Assembly (NCBI GenBank): GCA_026394745.1
Contig: JAPKXP010000173.1
Coordinates: forward strand, 1 to 9,020
Length of the DNA stretch: 9,020 bases
Origin: Candidatus Altarchaeota archaeon
GTDB lineage: Archaea > Altiarchaeota > Altiarchaeia > IMC4 > SCGC-AAA252-I15
Direction of reading: 5' to 3'
Shown: one piece after another, positions 1 through 7,193 of the stretch
How the letters are laid out: each line of letters begins with the position of its first letter
Position numbering within the stretch: the stretch's first letter is position 1
The notes under the pieces: model-generated
Databases searched by the model: none
Seen by the model: only the letters and a program-made list of their open reading frames with translations
Told to the model about the DNA's origin: nothing
Program-made: the position numbers and the translations under genes

Positions 1-830
1 CTTGCTATGAGCGTGGGCACGATGAATACCGAGGCCAGAACCGTGAGGACTTTGATGACCTCGTTCATGGAGTTGGAGAGGGAAGAAAGGTACGTGTCCA
101 GCGAGCTGCTGGCAAGCTCCCTGTAGGTTTCAATCAAGTCCATGACCTGTATTATGTGGTCGTACACGTCCCGGAAGTAAGGTATGAGCTTTGGGTTTAC
201 TGACTTTATGCTGCCTGCCTGCAGGAAGTGCAATACTTCCCTGGTGGGCCACACCGGCTTCCGGAAGTAAAGCAGCTCCTTCTTGACCTTGAATATGAGG
301 TGCAGCGTGTGCGGCGTCGGCTTCTTCACGACCTCGTTCTCTATCACCTCGATGTCGTCCTCTATCTTGTCTAGCACGACGAAGTAGTTGTCGACTATGT
401 GGTCGAGTATGCTGTACAGGAGATAATCGGACTTCTGGTCGACAGCCTTGTACCCCCCGGAAAGGATTTTCTTCCGTAATTCGGTCATCGACGGAATCTC
501 CGCCTCGCTGACGGTTATGATGTAATTGCCCCCCAGGAATATGGAAAGCTGTATCGACTTCACGCAGCGCTCGCACTCGAAAGACTTCACCACTAGGAAG
601 ATGTAGCTCCCGTAGTCCTCGAGCTTGGGCCTCTGGACCGCATGCAGGCAGTCGTCCAAGGCAAGCGGATGGAAGTTGTAGACTACTCCAAGCTGGTTGA
701 TTTCATCACGGGAGGGAGAGACTAGGTCAACCCAGACTACGTCATCCTTCAGCTCCGACGCCTTCTTGAAGTCCAAAGCGCCGTGGTCCACAACAATGCC
801 TTTGCCGTAAGAAACGACTTTCGAGACCAC
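1..830 (-). CDS. corA: CorA-type magnesium/divalent cation transporter, C-terminus cut by window edge
   Basis: CorA proteins form homopentameric inner-membrane channels that import Mg2+ (some Co2+ or Ni2+). The visible 276 residues hold the cytoplasmic domain and the start of the first membrane helix. The CorA-typical block HPLALDDCLHAVQRPKLEDY lies at residues 54-73. The long stalk helix includes YFRDVYDH (218-225) and ends in SNSMNEVIKVLTVLASVFIV (252-271), entering TM1. The GMN selectivity motif that should follow lies just off the left edge. The start is taken as GTG at 830-828, because an in-frame TAA (842-840) sits four codons upstream and no earlier start fits between. No Shine-Dalgarno sequence is visible; a TATA-like TTTTAATA lies about 24 bases upstream, so the mRNA is probably leaderless. 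An unusual CERC pair (C86, C89) sits in the cytoplasmic domain. The family call is firm; which ion is transported is not readable here. Confidence 0.95.
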   Translation of the reverse strand, partial: MVSKVVSYGKGIVVDHGALDFKKASELKDDVVWVDLVSPSRDEINQLGVVYNFHPLALDDCLHAVQRPKLEDYGSYIFLVVKSFECERCVKSIQLSIFLGGNYIITVSEAEIPSMTELRKKILSGGYKAVDQKSDYLLYSILDHIVDNYFVVLDKIEDDIEVIENEVVKKPTPHTLHLIFKVKKELLYFRKPVWPTREVLHFLQAGSIKSVNPKLIPYFRDVYDHIIQVMDLIETYRELASSSLDTYLSSLSNSMNEVIKVLTVLASVFIVPTLIA

Positions 831-845
831 GTAATCTATTTAGAC

Positions 846-877
846 GGCGTATTAAAATGCGCCAGACAGGATACGCC
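846..877. repeat. Overlapping inverted repeats across the corA promoter
   Basis: Three copies of a heptamer are seen: GGCGTAT at 846-852, its inverted near-copy ATGCGCC at 857-863, and its exact inverted copy ATACGCC at 871-877. The first pair makes an 18-base near-palindrome (846-863) with one G-T position. The outer pair is a perfect 7-base inverted repeat with an 18-base spacer. The inner palindrome covers the corA TATA-like box. It could be an operator for a dimeric regulator, or alternative hairpins in the 3' end of the upstream HEAT-protein transcript. Function is inferred only. Confidence 0.55.
850..857 (-). promoter_or_regulatory. Putative TATA box for corA
   Basis: Read on the minus strand this is TTTTAATA, centred about 24 bases before the GTG start at 830. 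That spacing suits an archaeal TATA element serving a leaderless transcript. It lies inside the inverted repeat, so a bound repressor would block TBP. Identified by spacing and composition alone. Confidence 0.45.
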
Positions 878-935
878 TGATTGTATCTGCACGGCGGGCA
901 CACATCTTCTCAACCTGGACAATAGGGTTTAGTGC

Positions 936-3515
936 TCAAAGCCTCTTGGAAGGGTTTAGTATATATTTGATGGCTGACTGGGCCACGCTTGCGCTTATTA
1001 GATTCTTCATTTTGGCTTCTTCGATTGCGGATATGCTTGAGTGGAATCCAATGTCGCCGAGTGAAAATGCAGCACTGTCTCTGACAAAATGGCTTGGGTC
1101 GTTGAGCATTGCTTGTATCAATAGTTTTTCTGCTCTTTCGCTACCGCTTTCTCCAAGGGTACGAGCGGCGAATTCTCTGACATCCTCGTCAGGGTCCTCT
1201 TGCATGGCTTTTATAATCGGCTTGATAACTCCCTCATCCTTAGGGAACCATCCTAATGATCGTGCGGCTTCCATGCGTATGCGCTGGTGGTTGCTTTGCA
1301 AGGCATTTATCAGGGTTTGCTTTGCATCCGGCCCGCCAATCTGACCCAGGGAACCTACAGCAATCTGACGTGCATCCATACTCTGCTTTTCGTCGTTGAT
1401 TATATTGATGAGTGCTTCGTTTGCCCTCTTATCCCCCATCCTACCAAGCACATCTATAGCCCTACATCGGATGGAGTCTTCTGGGTCTTCCTGGGCTATT
1501 TTTATGATGGCAGGCACGGTCTCAGGGTCGTTTATGTCGCCTAAACTTGATATCGCGCTTAACCTTACGGACTTATCTGAATCACTCTCCCTTGCCGTCA
1601 CAAGGGCTTGAATGGCATATTTTTCATGCGTTCCTTTAAGAGCCCAAGCCGCCCGCTCCCTGAAGTAGGGATTATCCTCTTTTTGCAGCATTCTAACTAG
1701 ACTCCTGACAACCGCAGGGTGGGCCACGCCATTCAAATCACTTAGGAGCTTGTCTTTGACTTCCTTGCTAGTGGCTTCATCAAGCTTCTTTGCCAAGGCT
1801 TCAAGACCGGTTGTGGTGCCATTCACTCGCATAGCCCATGCGGCAGCTTCCTTTACTTCTTGGTCGGGGTCTTCGTTCATTATTCTCGCCAGCTGCTGGT
1901 GAGCGCTGGCAACTCTCATAAATCCCAGTACTCTGATTGCAGACTTTCTTACCTCACTGTCGGCATTCAAAGCGTCCATTAATGCCGGAACAACCCGAGG
2001 ATTATTGATGTAGTTACTATAAGCCAGGTTACTCATCGCATTAATCGCTTCTTTTCGCTTGAACTCATCCTCCCTCTGTTCCATGGATGGGACAAGCTGT
2101 TCAACAGCCTCATGCAAGAACCTTCCTCCGTTGGGCGGATTCCCAAGAACCCAAAGCGAGAATGCGGCCGAACTGATGACTCCCTTAGGCTGTTGTGTAT
2201 TCATTAACCTCCCCAGCGCATACACGGCTTCCCTGCAATTAGCGTTATCCATGTAGAAGGCGGCATGGCCCCTCAGTTCTACGTCCGGATTTCCGTATAT
2301 AACCCCTTCAAGAGCTTTCACAGCCTTCGGCCCGCCCATCTCGCACAACGCCTCAACTGCGGTAAGCCTGACCTTTCGGTCTTCATCCGAGGTTCTCGCA
2401 ACAAGCTCGTTTAAAAAGCGCTGGTCTCCAACCCTGCCTAACAGCCGAAGCTCGTTCACCCTGGTCTCAGCATCAGATTTTACGGGGTCAAGCCGCTCAA
2501 GATGAATACCCATTGACTGCTTTTCAAACAACTCTCGCATGTTTAGGGAGGAGATGAAGTGCTCCAGGTAGGTGTCGACGAGCACCGTCGCAGCCTTGAC
2601 ATCCCCCGCAGACAGATTGCTTTTAGATTCATCCTTGAGGGAATGCAGAAAGTTGTCGCATACTGCCTGAGCACGGCGCTCTAGTGCCGCGTCCTGTAGG
2701 ATATCCCTCGCAATTACACTCATCGCAAACGCGCCTGCCGTGAACCGCGAGATAAACGGCACATCTTCAATGTTTATTCTATAGCCCCCAGTAACATGTT
2801 TTTGCATCTCACCCTGCTCCAACTCCATGTAGGTGAGATATTGGTTCACCATATTTGGAAGCGCTACCTTCGCCTCCCGGTACTTCTGGAATGCCATGCT
2901 GTCACAGTTAATCTGCCTGAAATTATACCCGATATGCCCTTCCAGACCGCTAAAAACACTTAAAACCTCGGCGTCATAGTCTAGAGAAACTCCTGCTGGG
3001 GGTATCAGGGGAAACAACTTCAATCGCGTATCCTGCATAAGACCTGGAGTGCGATACCTATTCCTAGCCTCCCTCATGCTGCTTGAAGATTTAAACTTTC
3101 CGAGAATCTTCTCGAGATAGTGGCCTCCCTCATGAGCCACGAAAACGTCCGGACAGTGAAGGTAAGTCGGACCGAACATATTAAGATACAGAACACCTTC
3201 CTCACTCCTAGTTCTGCTTCTCGTGTCATCCACGTCGCTTCCAACCTCCTTGAAAGGCATCAAATGAAAATTGCTTGCCCCAAGCGCCTCATTCCAGCGA
3301 GGAACACAAACCTCCAACTCCACAACATCTTCGACGGTCCAGCCCATCTTGGCGACGGAAGAAGCGCTCATCTCGTCCAAATTGACGTTAAAATGCTTGT
3401 TCAACCACGATCTAGAAACGGGAGTCTTCAGACTCCTGGGCTGCACTTTCTCGATTATCCTGGGTTCTTCAGGCGGCTTTAATCCGTCGGGTTTGAGCTT
3501 TTCCCTTTCGACCAT
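936..3515 (-). CDS. Predicted HExxH zinc metallopeptidase domain fused to long HEAT-repeat solenoid
   Basis: The product is 859 residues and is not a family I can name. Residues 345-859 are tandem two-helix HEAT-like repeats of about 30 residues (roughly 13-15 units), with recurring patterns such as DPDEDVREFAARTLGESG (774-791) and SVRLSAISSLGDINDP (649-664). Such solenoids bind proteins or form scaffolds. The N-terminal third is not HEAT. It holds VFVAHEGGHYL (124-134), which fits the zincin pattern with H128 and H132 as zinc ligands and E129 as catalytic base. E183 in DYDAEVLSVFSG (179-190) is a candidate third ligand. Peptidase activity is inference. The ATG at 3515-3513 is preferred, since the only upstream in-frame ATGs lie inside the divergent rad50. 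The frame stays open upstream, however, and encodes a short hydrophobic stretch just before this ATG, so a non-AUG start with a membrane anchor is possible. It is codirectional with corA, 105 bases away. Confidence 0.9.
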   Translation of the reverse strand: MVEREKLKPDGLKPPEEPRIIEKVQPRSLKTPVSRSWLNKHFNVNLDEMSASSVAKMGWTVEDVVELEVCVPRWNEALGASNFHLMPFKEVGSDVDDTRSRTRSEEGVLYLNMFGPTYLHCPDVFVAHEGGHYLEKILGKFKSSSSMREARNRYRTPGLMQDTRLKLFPLIPPAGVSLDYDAEVLSVFSGLEGHIGYNFRQINCDSMAFQKYREAKVALPNMVNQYLTYMELEQGEMQKHVTGGYRINIEDVPFISRFTAGAFAMSVIARDILQDAALERRAQAVCDNFLHSLKDESKSNLSAGDVKAATVLVDTYLEHFISSLNMRELFEKQSMGIHLERLDPVKSDAETRVNELRLLGRVGDQRFLNELVARTSDEDRKVRLTAVEALCEMGGPKAVKALEGVIYGNPDVELRGHAAFYMDNANCREAVYALGRLMNTQQPKGVISSAAFSLWVLGNPPNGGRFLHEAVEQLVPSMEQREDEFKRKEAINAMSNLAYSNYINNPRVVPALMDALNADSEVRKSAIRVLGFMRVASAHQQLARIMNEDPDQEVKEAAAWAMRVNGTTTGLEALAKKLDEATSKEVKDKLLSDLNGVAHPAVVRSLVRMLQKEDNPYFRERAAWALKGTHEKYAIQALVTARESDSDKSVRLSAISSLGDINDPETVPAIIKIAQEDPEDSIRCRAIDVLGRMGDKRANEALINIINDEKQSMDARQIAVGSLGQIGGPDAKQTLINALQSNHQRIRMEAARSLGWFPKDEGVIKPIIKAMQEDPDEDVREFAARTLGESGSERAEKLLIQAMLNDPSHFVRDSAAFSLGDIGFHSSISAIEEAKMKNLISASVAQSAIKYILNPSKRL

Positions 3516-3590
3516 CAGATATGATAACGGTAAAACAAGCAGAAAAACATAAGGATATTCAAGTTGGTTTGTGATAGTTTTCAGGGTGGC

Positions 3591-3598
3591 ATTTATTG
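3591..3598 (+). promoter_or_regulatory. Putative TATA box for rad50
   Basis: ATTTATTG is centred about 26 bases before the rad50 ATG at 3621, the expected archaeal spacing when transcription starts at or next to the start codon. No ribosome binding site lies between it and the ATG. The 105-base interval 3516-3620 is the shared upstream region of rad50 and the divergent HEAT-protein gene. For the latter I see no convincing TATA element at the right distance. Confidence 0.45.
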
Positions 3599-3620
3599 TT
3601 TGATTCTTATTGTTTATTCT

Positions 3621-5873
3621 ATGCGTCTTCTGAGTCTTAGGTTGGAGAATTGGAGTTGCCATGACAGGCTTGAGGCTGATTTGTCCTGCGGCCTGCAGAT
3701 TGAGGGCCGGAACGGCACTGGGAAGTCGAGCGTCCTTGAGGCTATACGTTTTATTTTCAGGAAGACTGCGTCGGGCTACACGGGCAGGATTAGGAACGGC
3801 GAACGGCAGGCGCTGGTGGAGTTGTCTTTCAGCAGGGACGGTAAGACTTACGTGGTGAGTAAGACTTTGCACGTTGATAAGCCGTCCACCGCCCTCATGC
3901 TCTGCGATAGCATGCAGGTCGCAGACAACCCGACTTCAGTCTACAACGCGCTCCAGAGGATTCTGCCTGAGGACGTGCTTGACAAGCTCATCTACGTGCC
4001 TCAAAACCAGATTACTTCAGTGCTTGACAAGCTTTCAGGCAAGGAAGGCAAAGTCGAGCTTGACCGCCTCTTCGGCCTGGACAAGCTTGAGTTGGTGTGG
4101 GAGAGGATTGGCGTCGAAGTCGGGGAAAGCGAGGCTAAGAAGGAGATTCTGGAAGGCCAGTTCAAGAAGTACCCTGAAGACGCGCTGGCCGAATTTGAGA
4201 GGCGCGCAAGTGAACTGAGGAGTGCTTCTGAAGAACTGAACGGCAGGATATCCGAGTGCCAGAAGCAGGAGGCGGATTTCTCTTCGAAGCTGAAGTCGTG
4301 CGAGGAGCGTCTTAGCGTCATGAACGAGAACAGGAGGAAGCTTGAGTCCGCAAGAAGCGAGCTTTCGAGGATTCAGGTTCATGCTGAAGGCCTTCGCAAG
4401 GACATCGAGAACGCAAGACAGCGGATTGATGAGCTGAAGGCGAAGAAGACCCAGCTTGAGAAGGCGGTGGAAGGAAGGAAGGCGCTTGAGAAGTTCCGGG
4501 CATTAAGGAAGCTTTTGGTTGAGAGGAAAACGTTCTCAGACAGGATTGTGACGATAGGGGACATGAACCACGAGCGCGAGAGAATAAAAGCCATAGAAAA
4601 GGAACTCCTGAGAAAGCAGGAGCTTGAGAGGGGGTTCGTGGAAACGGAGCAGTGGATGAAGGACGCGGAAAAAGGATTCCTCGAGAAGACCGGCGAACTG
4701 AAGAGGGTCATGGAATACTTTGTCGAACTCAACTCCCTGGAATCCAACGCCAAGTGCCCCAGGTGCGGCCAGATACTAACGGACTTCCACCTTGCAAGCG
4801 AGAGGAGCGAGACGTCCAAGCAAATCAAGGTGCTGGAGGGCGTAATCGCGGCGAGGGAGAAAGGATTTAACGAAGCGGCAATGAAGTTTGACGAGTCGAA
4901 GAAGGCGTTGACGCTGCTGCGGGACAGGGAGCTTGAGTTGAAGCACTTGAGGGACCTTGTCGAAAAGCACGACAAGAACGAGAGCGGCATAAAGGCGAGC
5001 ATGACAGACGTGGACAACAAGCTTTCTGGTGCAGGCTACGGAGGAGAGAGCCTGCAGGCCGTGGAGTCGAAGGTCGAGGAATTGAACAGGCTGGAGGCGA
5101 AGGCAGTGGAGCTTGAGGGGGACGTGAAGGCGCTGGACAAGCTCATGGAGAACGAGAAGGCCATGTCGGAAAAGCTTGCCGACACGGAAGCAAGGAAATC
5201 CGGATTCCAGAAGACCATCGAGTCTATCGCGTACGACGAGAAGGAGTTTGACGCGCTGAAGTTCGAGCGCGACAAGACCATGGAATCCAAGTACGCCGCA
5301 AACGCCAAGGTAAAGACCATGGAGAAAGACCTGGAGGCGAGCGTGAAGGAATCCAGGGACATAGAGTCGAAAAAGAAGGAGTACTCCGAACTCAAGAAGA
5401 GCTTCGACAATCTTTCAAAATCCATCACCCTCCTGAAGGCGGCAAGGGAAGTATTCCACAGGGACAAGGGCCTTGCAAGATACCTTAGGGAAAGGTTCGT
5501 AGGGCAGCTCAACAGCCGCATAACCCACTACTTCAAAAAGTTCAACCAGAAGCCAAGCTACCTTGAGGTGTCGTTCGACCGGGAGTACAACATAAAGTTC
5601 AAGACCACGTCCGGAGTCCTGGACTTGGACCAGATTTCAGGCGGCGAGAGGATACAGCTCGCCCTGGCGCTCAGGCTCGCCCTCATAGACGTCATGTCGC
5701 CTGTAAGACTGCTCATACTTGACGAACCCTTCGGCAGCCTCGACGAGGAACACAGGGAGATACTGGGAGAGACATTAAGCAGGATAGCGGAAGCGGGACA
5801 ACTGATACTAGTGACACACATTCACGTTAACTCGCTGAACCTGTCGAACAACCTGGAATTGGGAGGATACTAG
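3621..5873 (+). CDS. rad50: Rad50-type DNA repair ATPase with zinc hook
   Basis: Rad50 pairs with the nuclease Mre11 to tether and process DNA double-strand breaks. All motifs are present in the 750-residue product: Walker A GRNGTGKSS (29-37), Q-loop YVPQNQ (125-130), long Lys/Glu-rich coiled coil (about 165-378), zinc hook CPRC (C379, C382), returning coiled coil (about 383-610), ABC signature ISGGERIQ (672-679), Walker B LLILDEP (697-703), D-loop SLD (706-708) and switch histidine H733. The hook sits near the midpoint, so the two arms are of similar length. From memory, Pyrococcus Rad50 is about 880 residues, making this one compact. The ATG at 3621 is chosen because it gives the normal Rad50 N-terminus and sits at leaderless spacing from a TATA-like box; a TTG at 3564 would add 19 atypical residues. 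No mre11, herA or nurA gene lies in the window. Third-position codon use changes strongly from 5' to 3'. Confidence 0.93.
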   Translation: MRLLSLRLENWSCHDRLEADLSCGLQIEGRNGTGKSSVLEAIRFIFRKTASGYTGRIRNGERQALVELSFSRDGKTYVVSKTLHVDKPSTALMLCDSMQVADNPTSVYNALQRILPEDVLDKLIYVPQNQITSVLDKLSGKEGKVELDRLFGLDKLELVWERIGVEVGESEAKKEILEGQFKKYPEDALAEFERRASELRSASEELNGRISECQKQEADFSSKLKSCEERLSVMNENRRKLESARSELSRIQVHAEGLRKDIENARQRIDELKAKKTQLEKAVEGRKALEKFRALRKLLVERKTFSDRIVTIGDMNHERERIKAIEKELLRKQELERGFVETEQWMKDAEKGFLEKTGELKRVMEYFVELNSLESNAKCPRCGQILTDFHLASERSETSKQIKVLEGVIAAREKGFNEAAMKFDESKKALTLLRDRELELKHLRDLVEKHDKNESGIKASMTDVDNKLSGAGYGGESLQAVESKVEELNRLEAKAVELEGDVKALDKLMENEKAMSEKLADTEARKSGFQKTIESIAYDEKEFDALKFERDKTMESKYAANAKVKTMEKDLEASVKESRDIESKKKEYSELKKSFDNLSKSITLLKAAREVFHRDKGLARYLRERFVGQLNSRITHYFKKFNQKPSYLEVSFDREYNIKFKTTSGVLDLDQISGGERIQLALALRLALIDVMSPVRLLILDEPFGSLDEEHREILGETLSRIAEAGQLILVTHIHVNSLNLSNNLELGGY

Positions 5874-5874
5874 A

Positions 5875-6510
5875 CTATTTCTTGAGCAGGGGCTTCACCA
5901 GCCGGTGGTACGTCATGAACCTGCCCTGGTTGTACAGCAGGATGGCCTTGTTCCTCGACTTGACTTCTATTTCGCCGGACTTCAACGCCTCTAGAAACGG
6001 CTTGCCGCATTCCACGGTAACGCTGCCGACCTCCTCAAGCAGGTGGGCGTCGGTGCCGCCGACCATCTTGAGGCCGTGCTTCTTGCAGATTCCGACGACA
6101 TCCTTTTTGTTGTATAGCGTGTGGCCGTTCTCGATTTCGACCGCATCGAATCCCGCCGTCAGTATCAGGTCGCCTACGCCGTTCCTCCAGCTGTCGTAGG
6201 GGTGCGCCGCAATCGCTATGCCTCCGAGAGCGTGAATTCTGTCGACTGTCTCCTTGGCGGATAAGTCTCGGGGTATTACCTCTTTAACGTCCAATGCGAT
6301 GATGTGACCGTCTTTGGAGGAGACCTCCATGCCGGGTATGACCTCGAAGTCTTTGGAAGCGTACCTCAAAGCCTCCAGGGAGCCGGCTATCGCATCGTGG
6401 TCGGTGATTGCGACCCCTGAAAGCCCGATTCTTTTAGCGTGCTCCACAATCTCCTTCGGCGTGGAACGGCCGTCAGAGAACGAGGAGTGGACGTGTATGT
6501 CGTAGCGCAT
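5875..6510 (-). CDS. PHP-domain metal-dependent phosphoesterase
   Basis: The 211-residue protein is essentially one PHP domain with a short C-terminal extension. PHP enzymes use a multinuclear metal site to hydrolyse phosphoesters in nucleotides, nucleic acids or small molecules. The motifs are complete: HVHSSFSDG (H6, H8, D13), ITDHD (H38), GMEVSS (E62) with GH at 68-69, AAHPY (H103) and GGTDAH (D154, H156). The layout resembles stand-alone archaeal PHP proteins and the bacterial YciV/Rnm exonuclease family, but the substrate cannot be read from sequence. The ATG at 6510 places HxH at residues 6-8, as is usual, so the start is secure. The stop lies one base from the rad50 stop in convergent orientation. 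There is no Shine-Dalgarno sequence; a TTTTAAG on the minus strand (6543-6537) is about 30 bases upstream and may be its TATA box. Confidence 0.93.
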   Translation of the reverse strand: MRYDIHVHSSFSDGRSTPKEIVEHAKRIGLSGVAITDHDAIAGSLEALRYASKDFEVIPGMEVSSKDGHIIALDVKEVIPRDLSAKETVDRIHALGGIAIAAHPYDSWRNGVGDLILTAGFDAVEIENGHTLYNKKDVVGICKKHGLKMVGGTDAHLLEEVGSVTVECGKPFLEALKSGEIEVKSRNKAILLYNQGRFMTYHRLVKPLLKK

Positions 6511-6516
6511 TTTCAG

Positions 6517-6524
6517 TATATATA
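6517..6524. promoter_or_regulatory. Perfect TATATATA octamer in the divergent spacer
   Basis: A self-complementary TATATATA lies in the 95-base spacer between the PHP gene and the small membrane-protein gene. Its centre is only about 10 bases before the PHP ATG, too close to direct a transcript containing that codon. In the plus direction it would give a leader of roughly 60 bases for the gene at 6606. Its role is unresolved. Confidence 0.3.
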
Positions 6525-6576
6525 GGCAAAACGCCGCTTAAAACCAGCCACACAAAAAAAGGAGAATAAACACTAA

Positions 6577-6583
6577 TTTAATA
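6577..6583 (+). promoter_or_regulatory. Putative TATA box for the small membrane-protein gene
   Basis: TTTAATA is centred 26 bases before the ATG at 6606, with A-rich sequence just upstream that could act as a BRE. The spacing predicts a leaderless mRNA, consistent with the lack of a Shine-Dalgarno sequence immediately before the ATG. Confidence 0.5.
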
Positions 6584-6605
6584 ACTTAACCAATGATTAA
6601 CAACA

Positions 6606-7079
6606 ATGAAACTAGGGGGCGGAACCGGGATTATTATCGGAATCATCATAGCTCTAGTGCTGTTCTACGTTTTAGGGCATGTAGGAAAGGTTGGTGGTGC
6701 ATCCTGTGATAGCAATTTCTTTTACAGTGGATTTGCCAAGATAAAACCGGTATTAGCGGAATGCTCGCTAAGTCCTGAGGGTAACCTTATCGAGGGCGAT
6801 ATCCGGTGTTCATATATCAACTACCTGGATACATTCATCATACCCAATGAAGTCAAGATTACAAACGACTATAACGAAACAAAAGTTTTATCTCTGAAAG
6901 TGGGTACTGTGGAACCAAAAGGCAAATTCTCTATTACTACGACTGGATGCATTCCAAGTGAAGTAAAATCAGGTTTTATAATTTGTCATCTCAACATAAG
7001 CATAGATTACACTGACGTAAACACGAATACGACGGAGGTAGACCAGGGGAGGATAATCCTAACGCATCCAATCTGTTGA
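6606..7079 (+). CDS. Small membrane-anchored extracytoplasmic protein of unknown function
   Basis: I do not recognise this 157-residue protein. After a short glycine-rich start it has one hydrophobic helix, IIIGIIIALVLFYVLG (9-24), then about 130 polar residues rich in Ile, Val, Thr and Asn, suggesting a beta-rich domain outside the membrane. Six cysteines follow the helix (C34, C53, C68, C115, C127, C157), an even number that could form three disulfides. Three N-glycosylation sequons are present (N90-E-T, N130-I-S, N141-T-T), consistent with export in an archaeon. The helix resembles an uncleaved signal anchor; no clear class III (pilin) cleavage site is seen. The start is supported by a TATA-like box 26 bases upstream. 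The gene is visibly more AT-rich than its neighbours and stands alone, with its own upstream region and a separate promoter before the next gene. It may be lineage-specific. Confidence 0.75.
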   Translation: MKLGGGTGIIIGIIIALVLFYVLGHVGKVGGASCDSNFFYSGFAKIKPVLAECSLSPEGNLIEGDIRCSYINYLDTFIIPNEVKITNDYNETKVLSLKVGTVEPKGKFSITTTGCIPSEVKSGFIICHLNISIDYTDVNTNTTEVDQGRIILTHPIC

Positions 7080-7193
7080 CTCGGATTCATCGGCTACTCG
7101 ACCAACGACCGTAAAATGGACGTGTCGTAAAACAGCCCTAGGGGCAACCCAAAAACTAAGTGTGTATCGCAAACAAAAAACCAGGCTAGGTTG

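Noticed and set aside
130..576. Minus-strand open frame of 148 codons overlapping corA
   Set aside because: It is a shifted frame of the real corA gene; the Arg/His/Gly-rich product matches no domain, while the corA frame shows family motifs.
936..3515. HEAT region as a possible phycobilin lyase (CpcE-type) or PBS-lyase gene
   Set aside because: HEAT repeats of this kind often score as PBS-lyase repeats, but there is no phycobiliprotein context, and the N-terminal HEGGH domain and length do not fit.
3513..3550. Tiny out-of-frame ORF (MFFCLFYRYHI, minus strand) whose TGA overlaps the HEAT-gene ATG
   Set aside because: Eleven codons in AT-rich sequence can arise by chance, and there is no ribosome site or supporting pattern for a leader peptide.
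3564..3620. Upstream TTG start for rad50 adding 19 residues
   Set aside because: Rad50 proteins normally begin a few residues before the first beta strand, as with the ATG at 3621. The TATA-like box would also fall inside the coding region.
4379..5020. Long minus-strand open frame (213 codons) inside rad50, with similar ones at 5036-5521 and 4001-4382
   Set aside because: They are antisense to a clearly coding coiled-coil region. Their Ser/Leu/Phe-rich translations are what Lys/Glu/Leu-rich sense codons produce on the opposite strand.
6558..6564. AAAGGAG, a Shine-Dalgarno-like string
   Set aside because: It lies more than 40 bases before the ATG at 6606 and would be upstream of the predicted transcription start. 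No other start codon at proper spacing opens a credible gene.
7110..7132. Direct repeat CGTAAAA at 7110-7116 and 7126-7132
   Set aside because: Seven bases repeated once in a 149-base spacer is within chance; it shows no symmetry and no clear link to the promoter.
7135..7145. GCCC-TAG-GGGC hairpin after the small membrane-protein gene
   Set aside because: The stem is only four base pairs and has no T-tract on the plus strand, so it is not a convincing terminator. The T-run on the minus side has no gene to terminate.
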